Positions 1 to 4,497 of a stretch of 5,972 nucleotides of DNA are shown here, in pieces (within the stretch, counting starts at the first letter, position 1; each line of letters starts with the position of its first letter). Source of the DNA: Clostridium sp. CAG:138 (GTDB taxonomy: Bacteria > Bacillota > Clostridia > Christensenellales > CAG-138). Where the stretch lies: contig FR879690.1 of the NCBI GenBank assembly GCA_000435055.1, positions 1 through 5,972 on the forward strand, read 5' to 3'. The position numbers and the translations under genes are program-made. The notes below the pieces were generated by a model. That model saw only the letters and a list, made by a program, of their open reading frames with translations, ran no database searches and was not told where the DNA came from.

Positions 1-16
1 CAGAAGGAGAAGCCAA

Positions 17-412
17 ATGAAAGTATTTCTTTATATCCGCGTTGCCTGTGCGGATCAGCTTGCGGCAGCAAACCAGCGGGAAGAGTTGGAACGCTATGCG
101 AAGGACAAGGGCTGTGAGGTAGCTGCTGCGGTTGCCGCAGACGACATCTCCGGCGTCCATACAGAAGGCATCATGAACTTCTTGCTGAACGAAGCCAAAT
201 GTCAAGGCATCGGCACGATCCTCGCCCGCGACACCTCGCGGATCAGCCGGGACACTTCCTCTTTCATGAGGTTTGAGCAAAAGTTCCGGGAGAACGGCAT
301 CCGGTTCGAGTATCTGTCCAAGCCTGACAACGAGCTTCCGGTCACTCCGATGATGGAGGCGTTTGAGACGGCGTATAAGAAACGTCGCACAAAGAACGGC
401 AAAAGAGCATAG
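17..412 (+). CDS. Serine-recombinase-like protein, N-terminal domain only, catalytic Ser replaced by Ala
   Basis: This 131-residue protein resembles the N-terminal catalytic domain of resolvase/invertase serine recombinases. The start follows a good ribosome site (AAGGAG, 8 bases upstream). Residues 4-14 read FLYIRVACADQ, matching the family pattern Y-x-R-V-S-x-x-x-Q, but residue 10, where the nucleophilic serine sits in gamma-delta resolvase, is alanine. Arg8 is kept, and the RDTSRISRD stretch (71-79) supplies the paired arginines (75, 78) of the active site. ISG at 44-46 matches the family's GISG region. There is no C-terminal helix-turn-helix or large-recombinase domain; the chain ends in a basic tail (KKRRTKNGKR). 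Strand cleavage is therefore not expected. It may be a regulatory or DNA-bending relative kept by the element, or a decayed recombinase. The fold assignment is fairly secure; the role is unknown. Confidence 0.8.
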   Translation: MKVFLYIRVACADQLAAANQREELERYAKDKGCEVAAAVAADDISGVHTEGIMNFLLNEAKCQGIGTILARDTSRISRDTSSFMRFEQKFRENGIRFEYLSKPDNELPVTPMMEAFETAYKKRRTKNGKRA

Positions 413-420
413 AGAAAACG

Positions 421-460
421 CAAGCTGTTCACGGGTGGTTGTCCACCTATGAACGGCTTG
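421..460 (+). repeat. Long inverted repeat just after the recombinase-like gene; possible terminator
   Basis: The arms CAAGC-T-GTTCA-CG-GGTGG and CCACC-TA-TGAAC-G-GCTTG pair over about 17 positions around a 4-base TTGT loop, with most mismatches being G-U wobbles in RNA. It starts 8 bases after the recombinase-like gene's stop. A run of six T lies at 475-480, some 14 bases beyond the stem, further than in a classical intrinsic terminator, so termination is plausible but not certain. The rest of 413-611 holds no convincing gene. Confidence 0.55.
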
Positions 461-611
461 TAAATTCTCAAAAATTTTTTAGTCCCTACTTGACACAAGA
501 AGACCTTTCCCGTATCGGAAGGACTAAATTTGCCCGCTGATCCTGCTGCGTCAATTCGCACCCGCGAGGTGGAATGCGCGCTGCTATTTCGAGTTAGAGT
601 CGCTTAACCGC

Positions 612-1402
612 TTATTTACCATCATCAAGGACGAACTCTTTCTGCGGGCAGAATAAATTAGTGGGAACTCTGTAGATTTCATCCACCGCACATTGCAGAG
701 ATTTTTCGATATTTCCTTTGAAAGCAGCAGCTTCGCTGGCATCTATACTGAACTTGAATTTATACTGCTGAGTTTTCGTATCGTTGTATGTAATCGTAAG
801 CACAATTACGTAGTCATCCGCTTTCCAATAGAAGTTTTGCAGAAGCTCATCTCTAAAAGTTTGGTAGCTGCTCGAATTGGCAAGTGCATATTTGGCTTGC
901 TCAATTGTAATGTTTGGCTGCATAATACCAGCAAGTTCAAGAGATATCGTGTTATAGATTTCAGTCAGACGATTACTCTCTTGAATGTTTGTTGAAGCAA
1001 ATTCTATGAACACCGGATAGAGGCTACCTGATTCCACCTTAAATGGTCTGGCGATTTCGTTGGTTGTTACTGCGTTGCCGCCAACAGATTGAAACACAGG
1101 AATCATAAAAGATGACCAATCCAGCAGCAATCAGCCTTGTCCTTTTTACGAACAACTTTGACTGCAATATCTTTAACAACAGCCGCTTTGTTTTTGGCTT
1201 CAATAACACCGCCCAAATAAACATAAGCACCGCTGCGGTTATAATAAAGTTTTATTTTTGCCGAAGGGATAAAGTTTACGCGGATTTTTCGACAAAAGCG
1301 ATCCCAAAGCTTTATAATCCATGGTTGCAGCAACGCCAATATAGCAATAACTGTTGCGATTATTTCATATGTGGTCATAACATTTGTGGTCTCTTGTGGC
1401 AT
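612..1402 (-). pseudogene. Membrane-anchored protein of unknown function, broken by a -1 frameshift
   Basis: Two overlapping minus-strand frames form one gene of about 263 codons. The first starts at ATG 1402 behind AGGGGG (positions about 1411-1416) and reads to about codon 91 (...VRKKDKAD) before running off into a stop at 1103. The second continues from 1130 (LLLDWSSFMIPVF...) to a stop at 612. Adding one base at 1130-1132 joins them smoothly. Residues 12-32 form one hydrophobic segment (YEIIATVIAILALLQPWII), followed by a basic RFCRKIR stretch that predicts the large C-terminal part faces the cytoplasm. That part begins with alternating beta-type sequence (AKIKLYYNRSGAYVYLGGVIEA). No catalytic motif is recognised. 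It lies 16 bases downstream of the HTH gene and shares its promoter. The break could be real decay or a sequencing error; no slippery heptamer is evident. Function unknown. Confidence 0.75.
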
Positions 1403-1418
1403 ACAACAGCCCCCTAAA

Positions 1419-1616
1419 TTAACATTCTGATTTTTGTTTGATATACTTTCCACTCTTTATCCGGGCATCTGCGGGCTTCGGCTCATCATCAGGGATTGCC
1501 CATCTGTTGCCGATTTTCACCGCACCCGGTATGCGTTCCTCGTTGCATAATACCTGTATGCGCCGTGACGAGATACCCCATCTCTCGGCGGTCTGCGGGA
1601 CAGAAAGATACTTCAT
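1419..1616 (-). CDS. Small helix-turn-helix (excisionase/MerR-like) DNA-binding protein
   Basis: This 65-residue protein begins MKYLSVPQTAERWGISSRRI. Residues 4-24 form a winged-helix/HTH of the excisionase or MerR type (SVPQTAERWGIS as helix-turn, SRRIQVLCNEERIP as recognition helix). GAVKIGNRWAIP (31-42) is the usual wing, ending in the DEPKPADARIKSGKYIK tail common to small HTH proteins of clostridial accessory regions. The start at 1616 is chosen over an in-frame ATG at 1679 because GGGAGG lies about 9 bases before it and the predicted transcription start (about 1678) lies downstream of 1679. It is the first gene of a two-gene unit with the membrane protein. It may autoregulate that unit; a role as excisionase is less likely because no integrase is nearby. 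Confidence 0.82.
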   Translation of the reverse strand: MKYLSVPQTAERWGISSRRIQVLCNEERIPGAVKIGNRWAIPDDEPKPADARIKSGKYIKQKSEC

Positions 1617-1684
1617 GATTGCAGCCCTCCCGGTCTGTCCTCTCGGCTTGTTCGCCTGATCATAGTTATAATAAATCATTCTAT

Positions 1685-1713
1685 ATTATAATCCGATTAG
1701 CGAATAAAATCAA
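1685..1713 (-). promoter_or_regulatory. Sigma70-type promoter for the HTH/membrane-protein unit
   Basis: On the minus strand, TTGATT (1708-1713) and TATAAT (1685-1690) are separated by 17 bases. The predicted start is near 1678, giving a leader of about 60 bases before the HTH start codon. The -10 sits inside the palindrome ATTATAAT, so a weak opposing plus-strand -10 (1687-1692) overlaps it, though no good plus-strand -35 is seen. Confidence 0.7.
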
Positions 1714-1784
1714 TGGGTTTCCCGCAAAGTTCAGAAAGAATTTCCAATTCAGAAATCAAGGGTTTGGGACTTTCCCAAAAGAGG

Positions 1785-1824
1785 AAATGAGCGTATCGGC
1801 TGTAAGGCTGAAACGCTCATTTTT
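1785..1824 (+). terminator. Stem-loop with T-run, possible intrinsic terminator
   Basis: AAATGAGCGT (1785-1794) pairs perfectly with ACGCTCATTT (1813-1822) across an 18-base loop, and T residues continue to 1824. The large loop and AT-rich stem base make it weaker than the terminator at 1888. No plus-strand gene precedes it. Confidence 0.45.
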
Positions 1825-1844
1825 CCGGTGTGTACGGACACCGG
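1825..1844 (+). repeat. Short GC-rich hairpin
   Basis: CCGGTGT and ACACCGG form a perfect 7-bp stem with a 6-base loop immediately after the preceding T-run. There is no T-run of its own, so it is not a terminator. It forms part of the hairpin series in this region. Confidence 0.5.
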
Positions 1845-1887
1845 ATGTGCTTGCTATTCTCTAAAATCTTATACACGTATCTCTAAT

Positions 1888-1925
1888 GCGCTCTCGTTTC
1901 CAGAAAAACCGAGAGCGCGTTTTTT
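1888..1925 (+). terminator. Strong rho-independent terminator without an upstream plus-strand gene
   Basis: GCGCTCTCG (1888-1896) and CGAGAGCGC (1910-1918) form a perfect 9-bp GC-rich stem with a 13-base loop, followed by G and six T (1920-1925). The T-run is only on the plus-strand side. It would stop transcription moving toward mobC, either of a short RNA starting in the 1690-1780 region or of read-through antisense to the HTH gene. Confidence 0.82.
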
Positions 1926-1955
1926 ATTGAAATCTGCGCATACCGGTGGACAAAC

Positions 1956-1983
1956 GCTGAAAAAATGTCCGTTGTATGGTGAA
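1956..1983 (+). repeat. Imperfect direct repeat, copy 1, upstream of mobC
   Basis: This copy reads GCTGAA..AATGTCCGTTGTA..TGAA. The 13-base core AATGTCCGTTGTA is identical in copy 2, and the flanking GCTGAA and TGAA are also kept with nearly the same spacing. Copies are about 67 bases apart. They may bind MobC or another regulator. Confidence 0.7.
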
Positions 1984-2002
1984 AGGAAAAACAAAAAATC
2001 TG

Positions 2003-2018
2003 TGGGGATTCCCCCCCA
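2003..2018 (+). repeat. G/C hairpin between the direct repeats; candidate part of oriT
   Basis: TGGGG (2003-2007) can pair with CCCCA (2014-2018), within a run of seven C. It lies midway between two direct repeats and about 45 bases before mobC. Transfer origins of MobC-type systems commonly lie just upstream of mobC and contain such dyads, so oriT is inferred from position and structure only. No nick site can be assigned. Confidence 0.35.
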
Positions 2019-2022
2019 ATGG

Positions 2023-2049
2023 GCTGAATAATGTCCGTTGTAAATTGAA
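2023..2049 (+). repeat. Imperfect direct repeat, copy 2, ending at the mobC ribosome site
   Basis: This second copy of the GCTGAA-AATGTCCGTTGTA-TGAA repeat overlaps the start of the mobC Shine-Dalgarno (AAGGGAG, 2048-2054). A protein bound here could directly affect mobC transcription or translation, as would fit autoregulation by the relaxosome protein. Confidence 0.7.
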
Positions 2050-2061
2050 GGGAGTGTTTTT

Positions 2062-2391
2062 ATGGCAGACCGAACAAGACCAATACGCATTGAGTTCTGC
2101 GTCACCGAACAGGAAAAGAAACTCATACAACACAAGATGGCGCAGCTCGGCACCCATAACATGGGAGCCTATCTTCGCAAGATGGCGATAGACGGCTATA
2201 TCATCAAAGTGGATTACACCGAGCAAAAGAAGCTGGCTGCCGCTGTCAGCCGGGTTGCCGGAAACATCAACCACATCTGCCGCCGGATCAACAGCACCGG
2301 GCTTTTCTACGAGGATGATATCGTCGAGTTGAAAGCGAAACAGTGTGAAATTTGGGAACTACTCAAGCAGTCGCAACGGGCTGAATTATGA
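2062..2391 (+). CDS. mobC: MobC-family plasmid/element mobilization (relaxosome accessory) protein
   Basis: The 109-residue protein fits the MobC relaxosome family in length and layout. These are small DNA-binding proteins that help a relaxase open the transfer origin. Residues 5-14 (RPIRIEFCVT) form the beta strand of a ribbon-helix-helix fold, followed by helices at about 15-29 and 32-44 (MGAYLRKMAIDGYI, a family hallmark). The C-terminal half has the characteristic AxxVSRVAGNINHICRRINSTGLFYEDD stretch (60-86, given here in pattern form) and a final helix with IWELLKQ. The start follows AAGGGAG by 7 bases. Its stop overlaps a downstream ATG (ATGA at 2388-2391), an arrangement that often couples a relaxase gene, but no relaxase follows. 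It could act in trans with a relaxase elsewhere in the element or cell, or be a leftover. Confidence 0.88.
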   Translation: MADRTRPIRIEFCVTEQEKKLIQHKMAQLGTHNMGAYLRKMAIDGYIIKVDYTEQKKLAAAVSRVAGNINHICRRINSTGLFYEDDIVELKAKQCEIWELLKQSQRAEL

Positions 2392-2412
2392 CCACAACGG
2401 GATTATCCATGT

Positions 2413-2547
2413 ATGGATTTCCCGTCACCGGATTTTCAGATGGTGGATAACCAGACGCTCCGGAGCGCACCATTATTGGATTTCCGGACGTCGGATTTCC
2501 GAACATTCACAGAGGATGAAATTCATACCCAAATCAATAAGAAATAA
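2413..2547 (+). CDS. Possible small protein with repeated Asp-Phe motifs (44 aa)
   Basis: An open frame of 44 codons starts at ATG 2413 and contains DF four times (MDFPSPDFQ..., LLDFRTSDFRTF) with an acidic/polar end (TEDEIHTQINKK). The DF pairs come from a DNA repeat, GGATTT(C/T)C at 2415, 2430, 2478 and 2493. No Shine-Dalgarno lies before 2413. However, an ATG overlapping the mobC stop (2388) reads 20 codons in another frame, and removal of one base near 2412 would join it to this frame to give about 52 residues coupled to mobC. It could be a broken small gene or a chance frame in repeated DNA. No known family is recognised. Confidence 0.3.
   Translation: MDFPSPDFQMVDNQTLRSAPLLDFRTSDFRTFTEDEIHTQINKK
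2440..2473. repeat. Nested palindrome in the mobC-repA spacer
   Basis: A perfect 12-base palindrome, CGCTCCGGAGCG (2456-2467), is flanked by ATGGTG (2440-2445) and CACCAT (2468-2473). Together they could form a bulged hairpin or cruciform. It could be a protein-binding site. Confidence 0.5.
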
Positions 2548-2566
2548 ACTAACGCTCAATAGAGTC

Positions 2567-2603
2567 ATCCATCAATCCAATCAATGCCGTTCTTTTGATG
2601 GAT
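2567..2603 (+). repeat. Hairpin in the leader just upstream of the repA-like gene
   Basis: ATCCATCAA (2567-2575) and TTGATGGAT (2595-2603) form a perfect 9-bp stem with a 19-base loop. It ends 10 bases before the consensus Shine-Dalgarno AGGAGG (2614-2619). It could affect translation of the replication protein, though no alternative pairing with the ribosome site was found. Confidence 0.5.
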
Positions 2604-2624
2604 AGGATGGGATAGGAGGTCACA

Positions 2625-3017
2625 ATGACACAGAATTTTTTACGATTTACTACAGAGAGCCTTTCGGCATCGTACATACCCTTCCCACGGTTTCTTATGG
2701 AGGACAGCCTTGCGGATCTATCCAACGATGCAAAGGTGCTGTATGCGCTTATGCTGGACAGAGCCAGCATTTCAAAGGTTAACGGATTCATAGAGGCAGA
2801 CGGCACAATCCGTCTCTACTTCACCGTAGAACAGGCACAGAAGAAACTGCATCGAAGTCGGCAGTGTGTCACACGAATATTCCGAGAATTGGAATATAGC
2901 GGATTGATCTGCCGCAAGAAACAGGGCCTTGGAAAGCCAGCGCTGATTACACTCAATTACCCGTCAAATGCAAAGCTGATCCGCCCGAAGGAGGCGGGCG
3001 AAACTCTGTCAGGATAA
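2625..3017 (+). CDS. repA: RepA_N-type replication initiator domain protein (short form)
   Basis: This 130-residue protein matches the N-terminal domain of RepA_N initiators, found on Gram-positive theta plasmids and many integrative elements. Visible hallmarks are YIPFPRFLMED (17-27), LSNDAKVLYALMLDRASIS (32-50), the beta-hairpin DGTIRLYFTVEQAQ (59-72), and the winged-helix recognition part RSRQCVTRIFRELEYSGLICRKKQGLGKP (78-105). Family members usually run past 250 residues, with a linker and a separate C-terminal domain; this one stops 25 residues after the DNA-binding domain. It is either a naturally short form or a truncation. The start has a consensus AGGAGG 5 bases upstream. In an integrated element it could support replication of an excised circle or act as a regulator; which one cannot be told here. 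Confidence 0.82.
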   Translation: MTQNFLRFTTESLSASYIPFPRFLMEDSLADLSNDAKVLYALMLDRASISKVNGFIEADGTIRLYFTVEQAQKKLHRSRQCVTRIFRELEYSGLICRKKQGLGKPALITLNYPSNAKLIRPKEAGETLSG

Positions 3018-3129
3018 AGGTCGAAAATCGGATATTTTATGCTCCACAAGAGACGCAAACGCTGAGGGGCATAACTTTACTCATCCGCACCATAAAAACG
3101 CACCTGTGCGCCGTGAAGGGAGGAATAGA

Positions 3130-3315
3130 ATGAAGAAAAAGAACTGCTATGATGTGAATGATGTTAACGCCGCTGAGATTCCAGAGTTTGTATATGAGTC
3201 TCTGGCAAGGAGTCTGCTGCCGGTGATTCAGAAGTATTATGAAAGCGATGAGGGCAAGCGGGCATTTGCCGAATGGAAAGAGAAAAAAGAAGCTGCGGCG
3301 AAAGACTCTACATAA
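3130..3315 (+). CDS. Small charged protein of unknown function, mobile-element associated
   Basis: The 61-residue product starts at ATG 3130, preceded by AGGGAGG 7-8 bases upstream; an in-frame ATG at 3106 lacks such a site. The sequence has a polar N-terminus (KKKNCYDVNDVNAAEIP), a likely helix (EFVYESLARSLLPVIQKYYES, about 19-39) and a strongly charged C-terminal helix (EGKRAFAEWKEKKEAAAK). It has no signal peptide or membrane segment. The clear ribosome site, its place after repA on the same strand, and a terminator seven bases after its stop indicate a real last gene of the element's plus-strand group. I recognise it only as a type of small protein seen near replication and mobilization genes in Clostridia. 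No function can be given. Confidence 0.68.
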   Translation: MKKKNCYDVNDVNAAEIPEFVYESLARSLLPVIQKYYESDEGKRAFAEWKEKKEAAAKDST

Positions 3316-3321
3316 ACGAAC

Positions 3322-3364
3322 CGGGAGGATTGCCATGTTCGGCAGTCCTCCCGATTTTGCGTTT
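3322..3364 (+). terminator. Intrinsic terminator closing the plus-strand element genes
   Basis: CGGGAGGATTGCC (3322-3334) pairs with GGCAGTCCTCCCG (3341-3353) over 13 positions with one G-U wobble and a 6-base loop, followed by ATTTTGCGTTT. It lies directly after the small-protein gene. The first arm also contains GGGAGG 6 bases before an ATG (3335) opening a 20-codon frame, but a terminator is the simpler reading. Confidence 0.72.
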
Positions 3365-3387
3365 ACCAATCTTCAATTTCCTCGATA

Positions 3388-3434
3388 TAAACAATAAATC
3401 CGAACCCATCTCCGATTGGATAAAGGTTCGGATT
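3388..3434 (-). terminator. Terminator of the tmRNA gene
   Basis: On the minus strand, beginning 9 bases after the tmRNA 3' CCA, AATCCGAACC and GGTTCGGATT (plus coordinates 3425-3434 and 3397-3406) form a perfect 10-bp stem with an 18-base loop, followed by TATTGTTT. This matches the position expected for the ssrA terminator and marks sequence that probably belongs to the chromosome rather than the element. Confidence 0.75.
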
Positions 3435-3443
3435 ATATTGATT

Positions 3444-3796
3444 TGGTGGAGGCGAGGGGAGTCGAACCCCTGTCCGAAAACCTGTTTACAAGACTTTCTA
3501 CGAGCGTAGTCGATATTTTGACATTCCCTCTGCCGCACTCCTACCGACAGGATTACGGTTTCAGTAGACTTTTAATCCCGCCCGGGTCAAGTCAAGCCCG
3601 GGTTGGTTCCCCACATTAATGATGCCCGTTACCGCCGTCGTGGGCAACGGTGGGCGGACAGTCGCCGGTTAAGCAGCGACGGGTACGAAATTGGATTCGT
3701 CGTTTATTTTTTAAGTTTTCCCGATTTTAGCGAAGCTCGGGGCTTCGGCTCGCTTATCCGGCACCCATGATCCCCGTCGAAACCATGTACGCCCCC
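3444..3796 (-). ncRNA. ssrA: tmRNA (transfer-messenger RNA)
   Basis: The 353-base RNA has both tRNA-like ends: 5' GGGGGCG pairs with 3' CGCCTCC, then the encoded ACCA. The third pair is G-U, the alanine identity element. The T-arm AGGGG-TTCGACT-CCCCT lies next to the 3' end, and the 5' part has the conserved ACATGGTTTCGACGGGG. The message region follows AAAATAAAC and encodes the tag. It rescues stalled ribosomes with SmpB, whose gene ends 126 bases upstream on the same strand. A strong promoter (3807-3835) and terminator (3388-3434) frame it, so it can be made independently of smpB. The gene is complete. Confidence 0.97.
3669..3701 (-). other. tmRNA proteolysis-tag reading frame (DESNFVPVAA)
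   Basis: From GAC at 3701 the frame reads D-E-S-N-F-V-P-V-A-A then TAA (3669-3671). The resume codon is placed after AATAAAC, by analogy with clostridial tmRNAs that resume after A-rich sequence. A resume codon one or two codons earlier (adding N, or I-N) cannot be excluded. The hydrophobic VAA end is the usual type of ClpXP-directed degron. Confidence 0.75.
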
Positions 3797-3806
3797 AAGC
3801 GTTGAT

Positions 3807-3835
3807 ATTATACCACAAACAAAACCATGCTGCAA
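3807..3835 (-). promoter_or_regulatory. Promoter of ssrA
   Basis: Minus-strand TTGCAG (3830-3835) and TATAAT (3807-3812) are separated by 17 bases. The predicted start falls a few bases upstream of the mature 5' end at 3796, leaving a very short leader for RNase P to remove. Confidence 0.85.
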
Positions 3836-3922
3836 CTCTGATTATGTGCAGAAGGTGGGTTTGGGTTTTATAAACGGTACGGCTGCCGAACGGACAATCC
3901 GCAAAATCGGCGCAAAACTCCG

Positions 3923-4387
3923 TCAATAAGCATCAGCATTTCGCCTGTCCATTGCGCGCTTTGCATCGCGTTCGGCAATATCATGCCGCTTATCGTAAAG
4001 TTTTTTGCCTTTTGCGACCGCAAGTTCCAATTTCACTTTTCCGTCCTTAAGGTAAAGACGGAGCGGAATCAGGCTGTATCCGTCGGCTTGCGAAAGCGTG
4101 AGAAGCTTTAAAATCTCACGCTTATGCAGCAGCAGTTTGCGCTCGCGGAAGGGATCCCGATTGAAGATATTGCCTTTTTCGTACGGACTTATGTGCATAC
4201 CGACAACGAACGCCTCGCCGTTTTTGATTTTGACGTAGGAGTCCTTGATGTTGACCTTGCCCAAACGAATGCTCTTGACTTCTGTTCCGACAAGAGCCAT
4301 TCCGCATTCATAGGTATCTTCAATGAAGTATTCATGCCGAGCCTTGCGGTTTTCGGCAAGTTGTTTTTCTCCGCGTTTTACGGGCAT
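3923..4387 (-). CDS. smpB: SsrA-binding protein SmpB
   Basis: The 154-residue SmpB binds the tRNA-like end of tmRNA and, with EF-Tu, carries it to ribosomes stalled on broken messages. Family marks are [18 protein letters not shown] (10-27), [20 protein letters not shown] (31-50), [13 protein letters not shown] (62-74), [12 protein letters not shown] (82-93) and the basic tail [20 protein letters not shown], which enters the empty mRNA channel. Length is normal for the family. The start at 4387 matches the usual N-terminus; an ATG at 4426 would add 13 atypical residues. A GAGG lies about 12 bases before 4387, a rather long spacing. It lies upstream of ssrA on the same strand, the common Firmicutes arrangement, but directly follows secG with no rnr between. 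Confidence 0.96.
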   Translation of the reverse strand: MPVKRGEKQLAENRKARHEYFIEDTYECGMALVGTEVKSIRLGKVNIKDSYVKIKNGEAFVVGMHISPYEKGNIFNRDPFRERKLLLHKREILKLLTLSQADGYSLIPLRLYLKDGKVKLELAVAKGKKLYDKRHDIAERDAKRAMDRRNADAY

Positions 4388-4413
4388 ATTGCTGCTTAAC
4401 CTCTTATATTGCC

Positions 4414-4446
4414 AAAAACGCAGCACTCAAAAAATTAAATGCTGCG
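4414..4446 (-). terminator. Probable terminator between secG and smpB
   Basis: On the minus strand, CGCAGCA and TGCTGCG (plus 4440-4446 and 4419-4425) form a 7-bp stem with a 14-base loop, followed by TTTTT (4414-4418). The stem overlaps the palindrome GCTGCGCAGC. Since no clear separate smpB promoter is seen, it may be leaky and set the level of smpB transcription. Confidence 0.6.
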
Positions 4447-4497
4447 CAGCAAAATCAAAATTCGGATCGTTGCGCCCGAAACCCGAGCGCATGAACA

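Larger units (their letters stand above)
1714..2061. other. Gene-free regulatory region between divergent HTH and mobC genes
   Basis: No credible protein gene is seen between the HTH promoter and mobC. The stretch instead holds, in order, a 7-bp hairpin (TTTGGGA/TCCCAAA, 1763-1779), a 10-bp stem with a T-run (1785-1824), a 7-bp hairpin (1825-1844), a strong intrinsic terminator (1888-1925), and two imperfect direct repeats flanking a G/C hairpin (1956-2049). All the T-runs face the plus strand, yet the nearest gene upstream is on the minus strand. The layout suits a short untranslated plus-strand RNA, or insulation of mobC from transcription entering the element. Confidence 0.6.

Noticed and set aside
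490..518. TTGACA-17-TATCGG as a plus-strand promoter
   Set aside because: The -35 is perfect but the -10 is poor, and no plus-strand gene follows; it faces the 3' end of the minus-strand pseudogene.
409..534. Plus-strand frame reading ...YERLVNSQKFFSPYLTQEDLSRIGRTKFAR, possible gene remnant
   Set aside because: It has no start codon with a ribosome site, runs through the inverted repeat at 421-460 and matches no family I recognise.
202..561. Minus-strand 119-codon open frame opposite the recombinase-like gene
   Set aside because: It is mostly the antisense shadow of the recombinase-like gene, has no ribosome site and resembles no family.
1112..1417. Plus-strand 101-codon frame opposite the membrane-protein gene
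   Set aside because: It is an antisense shadow of the better supported minus-strand gene, with no ribosome site.
1763..2049. CRISPR array or riboswitch in the repeat/hairpin region
   Set aside because: There are only two imperfect repeats with one spacer, and no recognised riboswitch core; the hairpins differ in sequence.
1869..2274. Two overlapping minus-strand frames across the mobC upstream region
   Set aside because: They are antisense to mobC, the terminator and the repeats, and have low-quality composition with no family signal.
2345..2605. Plus-strand 86-codon frame overlapping the end of mobC
   Set aside because: It overlaps mobC by 47 bases with no ribosome site; its composition (many W, H, R, S) is typical of a non-coding frame.
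3416..3619. Protein frames across the tmRNA gene
   Set aside because: The stretch is fully explained by the tmRNA; the frames VEARGVEPLSE and GGESNPC are the familiar false translations of a tRNA-like T-arm.
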